A stretch of 15,367 bases of DNA, taken from the NCBI GenBank assembly GCA_025526915.1, contig JAHLKH010000391.1, positions 1-15,367 of the forward strand, read 5' to 3'. The stretch comes from Entophlyctis helioformis (Eukaryota > Chytridiomycota > Chytridiomycetes > Chytridiales > Chytriomycetaceae). Below, one piece after another: positions 8,496 to 15,367 of the stretch. The position numbers were made by a program, and so were the translations under genes. Position 1 is the stretch's first letter. Every line of letters begins with the position of its first letter. The notes beneath the pieces are model-generated. The model searched no databases. It was given only the letters and a program-made list of their open reading frames with translations, and was not told where the DNA came from.

Positions 8496-10111
8496 ATGGC
8501 GGCCAAGACCGTCATGACGTCAGACGCCAGGCAGAATCGTTCTTGGCCTGGTTTTGGGGTGAAATCTGATCGTGCCACAGTCTGCTCTTGTCCTGGAACA
8601 CTCACAGCGGCACGAAATCCAAAAGCTGGCATGCCCAACTCCTATGTCGCTGCTTGGGACGAAGCGGGGATGGCCGTTAGCGCGGCTGGCACGATACTGA
8701 ATCTCCTGCTCATTTCCAGCATCCTTGCCTCCAAGAGTCTGCGTGGGCAAACCGAGACGGTCCTCAACGCCAACCTCGCGCTCTCGGACTTGTTGCTTGC
8801 CGTCTTGCTTTTGGCCAAGCACACTGCGATCGTTGTATTGGGTCCCGAAAAGTTTTTCTTGCTTTCTGGATGTAAAGTCGAGTCGGCTCTTCTCATGAGT
8901 ATCGTGTACACCTCTGTCTTTACGCTGTCGTAAGTCTGGCCTTTACCTTGTGTGGAATCGCTCGTCTCTTCCAGCAGTGTGACTCATTCGTCTTTCTAAT
9001 GCTGCCATCCTGTCACGCCCTGCTCGGCATTCTGACTATTGCTCCAATTTCGTGTCGCGCCGTGCTGCTGCTTCCTCTTTTGAACTCGTTTGGCAACGCG
9101 TTGGCTCCTTGGTCGTATGGCTACGGTGCTGGCGGTGTAAATGATAGATCCATCGCGGCCTACAACTACGCTATCATTGTACCTGATAAGAGGCCGAATC
9201 TGCCAAGAAAGACCATGATACTCTGGTCGATTGCTCTCTGGATCCTTGGCATCATAACCGGGCTTCTACCCGCAGTCTTTGGCGTCAACTTTGTTCGCCA
9301 TACAACAGCCAGCTTTTGCACAACTGATCCCAGCAATTCCAGCCAGCAGCCGTATAAGATCAAGATAGTGTTTGATATCATCGTGTTCTCGGCGTGTCTT
9401 GGCGTCATCAACCATTCGTATACCCAGATCCTGCTCAAGTTCATGCGTGTCAGCAAGCGCATGGAGGCCGTGGGCATGCGCAACAGCAACGCCGGGTCAC
9501 ATGCAAGAAGTGGCTCGGCCAAGCAAATATCGTCGCAGCCTTCGGCGCATGGGCGATCGTCGTCGGCACCTATAGCTAGTGGTGGCCAGTCATCAGAGAC
9601 ATCGTCTCAAATGGCTCCAGGCGAAGCAAGCGAAAGGAAAATGGCCAAGAATCCGCAAATGTTCCGCATCAAGATGTCCATCATCAAGCGCGCTCTCATC
9701 ATCACGTTTGGATTCCTATCTTGCTGGACGGCATTCTTCATATGCACGCTCTACCAACAGTTTTCTAGCCGATACACGTCTGCTGAGGTCTACGCCGTCT
9801 CGCTCTTTCTGGCGTCGCTGTGCGTTGTTATCAATCCGATGACATTCTTCGTGATTGACAACAACTACAAGCGGGCCCTCTTCATTCTGCTCAGGCTGCC
9901 AGAGTCGTGGTATCCACAGGCGTACACTGTCTCAACTCAGTCGGCATCGGGATCTCAATCTGCCCCGCCAAACCAGCAGAAGCAGCAGCAAGCAGCTAGT
10001 GCAGGCGGCCTTCGACCAAAAGCAAGCTCAGAGTATGATTACAGCTCGGAAGACGTCCTGGCTGATGAAAAGGGAGTCGGCGCCGCTAATCCCATCACTA
10101 TCGATCCATGA
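8496..10111 (+). CDS. Class A (rhodopsin-like) GPCR, copy 1
   Basis: Predicted seven-helix surface receptor coupling to G proteins; ligand unknown. Hallmarks: Asn in TM1 (GTILNLLL), LALSDL in TM2, Cys at the top of TM3 (SGCKVES) paired with Cys in loop 2 (SFCTTD), NDRS in place of D/ERY, CWTAF for CWxP in TM6, NPMTFF for NPxxY in TM7. The residue equivalent to the retinal Lys of opsins is Ser. Loop 3 is long and Ser-rich; the ~90 aa tail has a QQKQQQ patch. ATG 8496 opens the frame, but ATG 8631 (MPNSY) matches the start of copy 2 and may be the true start. The exon 1/exon 2 junction near 8930-8977 does not keep phase, and about 35 extra residues lie in TM3 ahead of NDRS. AATAAA overlaps the stop. 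Confidence 0.82.
8515..8522. promoter_or_regulatory. CRE-like palindrome TGACGTCA
   Basis: A perfect ATF/CREB-type octamer, 109 bp before ATG 8631. It is a promoter candidate only if translation starts at 8631; with ATG 8496 it would be coding. Confidence 0.3.
8930..8977 (+). other. Probable intron of GPCR copy 1, 3' end uncertain
   Basis: Donor GTAAGT follows VFTLS at the same place and phase as the intron of copy 2. The nearest acceptors (CAG ending at 8974 or 8977) lead to a TAA in the spliced frame, while the receptor frame is one step off. No other AG occurs until about 9147. Confidence 0.45.
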
Positions 10112-10116
10112 ATAAA
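10111..10116 (+). terminator. Poly(A) signal overlapping the GPCR 1 stop
   Basis: AATAAA shares its first base with the TGA stop (10109-10111). Copy 2 has a similar stop-overlapping arrangement. Confidence 0.55.
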
Positions 10117-10488
10117 TGCTGTTGATGACCATCGGCTTGCAAGGCGCACTGGTTACTGATCGACTGAGCTGCCGGCGTGATGCGAGCACAGCAACAACGT
10201 GCCATGCCAGATCCAGACGCTGCTGCACCTGCCGCCAAACTGCACATCAACTAGTTCACTAACGATCCAGCCATACAAGCACGCCTTGACGGCATCGTGG
10301 CATTGCATTGCGGCATCCAGTCACGCGTCTCTGCACGTGATCCGTGTCTACTCAGCGATATCCAGCATCATTATACTGGATCGGGACGCTTCCGATCGAC
10401 TTCTCCAGTCGCCTTTTTGTAAGCGGCATGCTTGTGGACGTGCATCGCCCACTTTCTTGTCCATGCAGACCACTGACACTCGCTGGAA
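10112..10488. other. Intergenic region between the two GPCR genes
   Basis: 377 bp with no supported gene, TATA box or repeat. It holds the 3' end of copy 1 and the promoter of copy 2. Confidence 0.6.
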
Positions 10489-11848
10489 ATGGCACGATAT
10501 GCAGGCAAGGGAATGCCGGACGCCTACGACGTCTTGACACTCGTGGCTTGCTTCTTTGGCACGGTCCTCAACAGCCTGTACCTCGCCAGCTTCATTGGAT
10601 CCGAGACACTGCGCAACAAGCCAGAGATGATTCTCAATGCGAATCTTGCTCTGACAGATCTCGCCTTCAGTTTGGTCACGGTTTGCAAGCATCTGTGGAT
10701 TGTCACTGTTGGTGCGGAACACACACATCTCGGATGGCCGCGAGGCTGTAATTATGAGGCTCCAGTAACCATGGGTTTGGCGTACACGTCTACTGCGACT
10801 CTCGCGTAAGCATGGTCGCATTGCCCCGTTGGGAAATGCTTTGCCTTTGATCGAGTGATACTGCACTCCAGCTTTTACCCTTCATCAGGGGCCAATCTGG
10901 TTCTCATCTGTATCGTCATGCCGACAGATCGATCTCCGTTTACAACTGCCTGCTGATTGTCCCAACCGACAAGATCCACATATCACGGCGCGCGCTCTTC
11001 ATTTGGTCGGGCTGTCTCTGGCTCCTTGGCACTTTCTGGGCCAGCATTGGCATTCCTTTTGGAATGGAATTCGTTCGACATACGGATACCAGCTTCTGCA
11101 CCGTCAATTATGCATCATCCAGCGGGTCTGTCATGTTCGAAGTAGCCAAGGACATATTCTTTTACACGGTGTGCATCGGCGCCATCAACATGTGCTACGG
11201 ACTGGTATTCCTCAAGTTTCTCCGAGTCAGTCGCTCCGCGCATTCGCGTGAAAAGGCAGGCAAGCTAAGCGGCCGAAAGTCCAAGACGCGGCTGCGGCAT
11301 GCGTCAGCGCCTGTTTCGGAAGACGGACGGCCATCTCATACATCCAGTCTCGTCCCAGTTCGATCGCAGAAACACATGCCATTTCTCCAGATACCGGAGT
11401 GGAGTCTGCTGAAACGTCATCGAATGCAGTCGACACAATGAGCGACACTGTGCAAGATCCCAGAGCGAACCCAAGGCTGTTTCAGATGAAGATGGCAATC
11501 ATCCGTCGAGCCGTTATTATCGCGGCTGGATTCCTCCTTTGCTGGACACCGTTCATGGTCGCTACAATGTACCAAACATTCAGCCAGACGTTTTCCTCGG
11601 GCCAACTCTACTCCATAGCCACTGTCATTGCCATCTGCTCTGTGGTTGTCAATCCAGTGTCGTTCTTTCTAGTGGACAAGAACTGTCGAATCGCACTGTT
11701 CAAGATCCTCGGCATCCCGCGCGCATTGTGGGATCGCAAGCAAGTGTCTGTATATAGCGGGCAGTTGGCGCGGCCGTCGGTGAGCAAGAAGACAAAGCCT
11801 GCCGGTCTGCAGCAAGGGGTTTCAGTGTCAGCGAAAATTGATGAATAA
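10489..11848 (+). CDS. Class A (rhodopsin-like) GPCR, copy 2
   Basis: Seven-helix receptor and tandem paralogue of the gene before it. Exons 10489-10805 and 10872-11848, about 431 aa. Shared features: an early MPDAY (ATG 10513, possible alternative start), GTVLNSLYL in TM1, NANLALTDL in TM2, Cys in RGCNYEAP, ADRS at the end of TM3, the RHTDTSFCT loop-2 Cys, CWTPF (canonical CWxP) in TM6 and NPVSFF in TM7. The retinal-Lys position is Ile, so it is not an opsin. Two one-base deletions are inferred: at about 10920, just before ADRS, and near 11390 in the Ser-rich third loop. The cytoplasmic tail is shorter than in copy 1. Ligand and G-protein partner cannot be told. The stop TAA lies within an AATAAA. 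Confidence 0.85.
10806..10871 (+). other. Intron of GPCR copy 2
   Basis: 66 nt, donor GTAAGC, acceptor CTCCAG. It joins YTSTATLA to FYPSSGANLVL inside TM3 in phase. Confidence 0.88.
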
Positions 11849-11849
11849 A
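11844..11849 (+). terminator. Poly(A) signal containing the GPCR 2 stop
   Basis: AATAAA includes the TAA stop (11846-11848). Confidence 0.55.
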
Positions 11850-12060
11850 CGACCTGGAGCCATCTGCCATTGTCCGATCCCTATGCTCCCTGCCTGTCAG
11901 CCGTATCTCACAATGCAAACCGATATCTGACGTCGTTTGACTCCATCTGACTCTCATGAGGTAACGAGGCCACAAAAACAACCTTTGACGCTCCATTGTC
12001 CAACATTTGCTTGTCACCTTGGAGCAACACTCATCAGCCAGCCAGAGACAGACAGCTGCC

Positions 12061-13020
12061 ATGGTATTCTTGGTCGTTGCCTGCATTGTGGCTGTCATCA
12101 TACTCGTCACGGACAGCTTCCTGCTCGTCCGTGTCTTCAAGATGCCAACGTCGCCTTACTCGATCGGTCTGCGCACGACAACCGGCATCATCATCCCGTC
12201 CGTCTTTCTGACATTCGCCACTGGAAGCTACCCCCTCTTTAGGGAAAACTGGATCATGACCCTCTCCATCGTGCTGCTGTACAGCTTCATCTCAGTCTTT
12301 GCACTCACGCAGCTCGAGTTCCTCAAGATCCTCGCGCCGTACTTCTCGCGCATATCGACGCGCGCAGTGTCTCGCGTCCAGATAGCAACGGCCGTGATGA
12401 GTGTCGTTCTCATGGCAGCCTCGTTTCAACGGTATCTGCCAGAGGATAAGCGAACGGCCGTGTTTACATATGCAGCCATATGGATTGGGCTGCTTGCGCT
12501 GTTCGACGTGAGCCAGCATTGCGTGCTGCTCTTCTACGTGCTGTGCCGACTGCGAGGCGCGACGGTTGCATTCAAGCTCGGCTATGCGGCTCTTGTGGTG
12601 GTCCTCTTTGGCCTCATCTTTGTCTGCTCCATCTCGGCATCGCAGTCGTTTGAGAATGCGCAGCTCGCACTCGTCATGAACCTGTGCCTGCCGGCTTCGA
12701 CGGTGTGCTCCATCTCCACCATGGAGGTGCTGCGGAAAGCATTGCAGAATGGTCAGCGCAAGCCGGCTGTGTCACCACCGCGACCCAGGGCAGTCAAGGC
12801 GGCCTCGTCGGCATCGGCGTTGTCGTCGAAAGCCATTATGCGTGCAAGTGCAGACGATGACGTCAAGGGATCTGGGCATCTGACGGTCCATGTCATGACA
12901 AGTGGGGATCTGAGTGCCACCTCGGAGCAGCCGCTGGTTCCATGCAACACGGCCATGCAAGCGGCCAGCAGAGCCAACTTTGATCGCCATCTCGGCGGGG
13001 CAGCGCAGCACAGTGGCTGA
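12061..13020 (+). CDS. Orphan seven-transmembrane protein
   Basis: 319 aa with seven hydrophobic spans, roughly residues 1-26, 32-58, 63-90, 103-122, 132-160, 171-192 and 200-227, then a ~90 aa hydrophilic, Ser/Ala-rich tail that is probably cytoplasmic. ATG 12061 is chosen because it sits in GCCATGG and directly starts TM1; the upstream in-frame extension has no ATG. It lacks DRY, CWxP and NPxxY, so it is not clearly class A, and I do not recognise the family. Short loops and a basic stretch after TM7 (RKALQNGQRK) fit a receptor-like membrane protein. One exon, no frame breaks. It lies 212 bp after GPCR copy 2, on the same strand. Confidence 0.8.
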   Translation: MVFLVVACIVAVIILVTDSFLLVRVFKMPTSPYSIGLRTTTGIIIPSVFLTFATGSYPLFRENWIMTLSIVLLYSFISVFALTQLEFLKILAPYFSRISTRAVSRVQIATAVMSVVLMAASFQRYLPEDKRTAVFTYAAIWIGLLALFDVSQHCVLLFYVLCRLRGATVAFKLGYAALVVVLFGLIFVCSISASQSFENAQLALVMNLCLPASTVCSISTMEVLRKALQNGQRKPAVSPPRPRAVKAASSASALSSKAIMRASADDDVKGSGHLTVHVMTSGDLSATSEQPLVPCNTAMQAASRANFDRHLGGAAQHSG

Positions 13021-13205
13021 CGGCCGGTGCAGGGCCAGCTGCACGGCTGCTGTCTGGCAGTCGATGCGACGCATGCAGGCTGGCAGTTGGACAGCGGACG
13101 GACGGATCGGCTTTACGGCCGCCGACAGACGATGGGAATGAAGCAGCCGTTGCGACGCTTGTGGTTCATGCGGATCTGCACGCTGCGGTGGAGACGGCCG
13201 GCCGC

Positions 13206-13242
13206 GCACTGGGCAAGAAGCACTGGGCAAGAAGCACTGGGC
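13206..13242 (+). repeat. 14-bp tandem repeat
   Basis: Two exact copies of GCACTGGGCAAGAA (13206-13219, 13220-13233) and a third partial copy; the GCACTGGGC core recurs at about 13249. Confidence 0.85.
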
Positions 13243-13385
13243 CATGCTGCACTGGGCGGGCAGCAGAAGAGCATCGATCCCTGCAGCAGATCGCAGCGCC
13301 GTGAACTCTGCCAGCGGCAACGCACGGCAGGCTGCTGCTGCTGCTACTACTGCACGACCCGTGCATGACCAGGCGCATGACCGGC

Positions 13386-13421
13386 GGCTGGCTGGCTGGC
13401 TGACTGGCTGGCTGGCTGGCT
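13386..13421 (+). repeat. GGCT tetranucleotide microsatellite
   Basis: About nine GGCT units, one altered to GACT in the middle. Confidence 0.9.
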
Positions 13422-13461
13422 GCACAGAACCCTGTTCTCCGACCTCTGCTCTGGCTGGCAA

Positions 13462-13500
13462 GGACCCGTTGGACCCTGTTGGACCCATTTGGACCTCATT
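13462..13500 (+). repeat. 10-bp tandem repeat GGACCCNNTT
   Basis: Four successive near-10-bp units beginning GGACC and ending TT. The period is about one helical turn. Confidence 0.8.
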
Positions 13501-13875
13501 TGGGCACACAGAGCCAGCCCCGTGACAGCAGCGATACGGCTATCGCCTGCCACTGTCTGCAGATCACCATATTGCTCGTTCCTGCGACAGCGTGTGTGCG
13601 GCGGAGTGTGCAGAGTGTGCGACAGTGCAGGCAGTCTGCAGTCCCACGGGTTGCGTGTGCACACAAAGTACACACGGGTCCAGCCACGCTGTTGAACAAC
13701 CCGTTGGCGCGTGGCACGACGCGGGCAAGCGCGTGGCACAGCACAAACAGCTGCGTGAACAGCTGCATGCCACAGTCTGGCTCGATGAGCAGGGTCGCTG
13801 CTGCAATCGCTCCGACAACCAACATCGACGTCATTGCAGCGAGAGCAGCAAGAGCAGGCACGGCGAGCGGCCGAG

Positions 13876-13881
13876 TATAAA
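13876..13881 (+). promoter_or_regulatory. TATA box of the fungalysin gene
   Basis: TATAAA in a GC-rich setting, 83 bp before the ATG at 13959; a transcription start about 30 bp downstream would leave a leader of about 50 nt. Confidence 0.65.
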
Positions 13882-13958
13882 GAGGGCGGGATCGTCGCCC
13901 GTTGCTGGCTCCCATCAAGCCGCTCGCTGTACCTGTACAACACTACACGATACACACC

Positions 13959-15367
13959 ATGCTCGTCAACAAGCTCGTCCTCGCTCTCGCTGCCGCCGCC
14001 TCGTCGGTCGTCGCCCACCCTGCCGGCTCGCACGGCAGCAGCAGCCTCCAGCACGTGCACCGTCGCTCGGTCGGCAAGGATCTGCCGCACTTTTACCCCG
14101 AGCCTGTCTACGAGCACGTCGACCTCGAGGCTGCTCAGGCCGTCTCGTTTGGCAAGGTGCCCGAGTCGCAGTCGGTCGATGCCGGCGTGCAGTTCCTCGC
14201 CGACAAGCTCGACATTGCCGCCTCTGACATTGCCGTCGAGTCCAAGTACACGGACGCCGCGGGAGTCACGCACATCTACGGCTCGCAGCTCATTGACGGC
14301 ATCCGCGTTGCCAACCACAACGTCGCTGTGCACGTCAAGAACGGCAAGGTGCTGACGTACTCGTCGTCGTTTGGCGCGCAGGGCCAGATCTCCAAGCGCG
14401 GCCTGACCGTGGCCAAGCCGTCGGCTGTGGTCAGCGCCAAGGCGCCATTGCTGCTGCCCGCGCTGCTGTCGGCGAGGACCTTGTGTTCAACTCGGCCGTG
14501 CCTGTCAAGCAGGAGTACCGCCAGGTGCCCGGCGGCAAGCTCGCGTACGCGCACGCATTCGAGCTCAAGAACGAGCAGAGCAACAAGTGGGTCTCTGTGT
14601 CGGTCGATGCCGCGACTGGTGAGTGGATCTGCGGTTCTGTCTGCCTGCCTGCCTGCCTGCCTACCATGGCTTGCATGCTCACTCTTGCTCCTGTCTGCCA
14701 CCTGCCCATCCCTCCTTCTGCTCAGGCGAGCTCATCAACGTCGTCGACTTTGTCAACGACGCCTCGTACCGCGTCGTGGCGCTTCCCAAGGGCAACCCGC
14801 TCCAGGGCTTCTCGCTCGTCGTCAACCCGAGGACGCGACCGCCTCGCCCTCTGGCTGGACGTCGGACAACCTCACCACGCGCGGCAACAACGTCGTCGCC
14901 CAGGTGTACAACGTCAGCCCTGCGCTGTACGGCAAGGCCGACGCCAACGGCGTGTTCGAGACCGCCTGGGACGCCGCCTCGTCGCCCAACACTGCTGCCA
15001 ACCGCCAGACGGGTGCCGTGCAGCTGTTCTACATTGCCAACGTCGTGCACGACATCACGTACCAGTACGGCTTCACCGAGGCGGCCGGCAACTTCCAGAA
15101 CAACAACTTTGGCAAGGGCGGTGTGGGCAACGACGCCGTCAAGGTCAACGTGCTTGCGGGCGGCACCAACAACGCCAACTTTGCGACCCCCGCCGACGGC
15201 CAGCCCGGTGTCATGAACATGTACCCGTTCACGTCCACCAACCCGCAGCGCGACGGTGGTCTGGGACGCTGTGATCCCGATCCACGAGTCCTTCCACGGC
15301 GTGTCCAACCGCATGACGGGCGGTGCGCGCGACGGTGCCTGTCTGCAGACGACGCAGTCGGGCAGCA
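13959..15367 (+). CDS. Secreted fungalysin metalloprotease (M36), N-terminal part
   Basis: Extracellular zinc endopeptidase made as a pre-pro-enzyme, used by fungi to digest protein. Exons 13959-14618 and 14726 to the window end; the 3' part is outside. A signal peptide (MLVNKLVLALAAAASSVVA) is followed by a fungalysin/thermolysin-type propeptide including THIYGSQLIDGIRVANHNVAVHV (two parts: THIYGSQLIDGI, VANHNVAVHV). The mature region has GAVQLFYIANVVHDITYQYGF and then HESFHGVSNRMTGG, where HESFH (15283-15297) is the HEXXH zinc-binding catalytic motif. Three one-base frame breaks are inferred: a deletion near 14442, a deletion in a C run at 14826-14828, and an insertion at 15263-15265. As M36 motifs are intact on both sides, error is likelier than pseudogene, but a decayed copy is not excluded. 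Confidence 0.92.
   Translation, partial: MLVNKLVLALAAAASSVVAHPAGSHGSSSLQHVHRRSVGKDLPHFYPEPVYEHVDLEAAQAVSFGKVPESQSVDAGVQFLADKLDIAASDIAVESKYTDAAGVTHIYGSQLIDGIRVANHNVAVHVKNGKVLTYSSSFGAQGQISKRGLTVAKPSAVVSAKAPLLLPALLSARTLCSTRPCLSSRSTARCPAASSRTRTHSSSRTSRATSGSLCRSMPRLVSGSAVLSACLPACLPWLACSLLLLSATCPSLLLLRRAHQRRRLCQRRLVPRRGASQGQPAPGLLARRQPEDATASPSGWTSDNLTTRGNNVVAQVYNVSPALYGKADANGVFETAWDAASSPNTAANRQTGAVQLFYIANVVHDITYQYGFTEAAGNFQNNNFGKGGVGNDAVKVNVLAGGTNNANFATPADGQPGVMNMYPFTSTNPQRDGGLGRCDPDPRVLPRRVQPHDGRCARRCLSADDAVGQ
14619..14725 (+). other. Intron of the fungalysin gene
   Basis: 107 nt, donor GTGAGT, acceptor GCTCAG. It joins VDAATG to ELINVVDFVNDA in phase. It contains a TGCC tetranucleotide run at about 14640-14660. 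Confidence 0.9.

Larger units (their letters stand above)
13021..13958. other. Repeat-rich intergenic region upstream of the fungalysin
   Basis: 938 bp with no supported gene. It contains three short tandem repeats (listed separately), a CTG-rich run near 13332-13350 and a TATA box near its end. Open frames on either strand are low-complexity and lack recognisable motifs. Confidence 0.65.

Noticed and set aside
8496..11848. Opsin identity for the tandem receptors
   Set aside because: The Lys that binds retinal in TM7 is Ser in copy 1 and Ile in copy 2.
12858..12865. Second TGACGTCA octamer
   Set aside because: It lies inside the coding region of the third 7TM gene, so a promoter role is unlikely.
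13206..13500. CRISPR-like array
   Set aside because: Units are contiguous short tandem repeats without spacers, in a eukaryotic setting.
13347..14333. 328-codon minus-strand frame
   Set aside because: It runs through microsatellites and antisense to the fungalysin start, with no domain motif.

Overview
The window reads as nuclear DNA of a GC-rich fungus, probably an early-diverging zoosporic one (Chytridiomycota, possibly Rhizophydiales); this assignment is an inference. The evidence is short GT-AG introns (about 66-107 nt) with CTGAC/CTGAT-like branch sites, AATAAA signals at gene ends, a fungal-style NRPS, a fungalysin (M36) protease, an MFS hexose transporter and rhodopsin-like (class A) receptors. 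No RNA gene, transposon or CRISPR array was seen.

Layout. 1-876 (+): 3' part of an MFS sugar transporter. 1084-2923 (-): a complete four-exon 4-coumarate-CoA-ligase-like acyl-CoA ligase. 3024-8351 (+): a five-exon NRPS, divergent from the ligase across about 100 bp, with the order truncated A - T - C - A - T - FSH1-type serine hydrolase as terminal thioesterase. 8496-10111 (+) and 10489-11848 (+): two tandem, related class A-like 7TM receptors. 12061-13020 (+): a third, unrelated 7TM protein. 13021-13958: a repeat-rich intergenic stretch with a TATA box at its end. 13959 to the window end (+): the 5' part of a secreted M36 fungalysin, ending just past the HEXXH zinc motif.

How the genes may work together. 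The ligase and NRPS look like a small biosynthetic locus making an acyl- or aryl-capped short peptide. The first NRPS A domain lacks its catalytic half, so its T domain may be charged in trans, possibly by the neighbouring ligase. Release would be by the fused FSH1/LovG-like hydrolase. The 7TM genes follow directly; a product-sensing link is only a hypothesis.

Quality caution. Five of the seven genes can be read through only by allowing single-base indels, about 19 in total, mostly one-base deletions and several of them in short homopolymers. Motifs on both sides stay intact and splice phases agree after correction. This looks more like an unpolished long-read assembly than pseudogenes. CDS spans below are gene spans including introns and these frame breaks.
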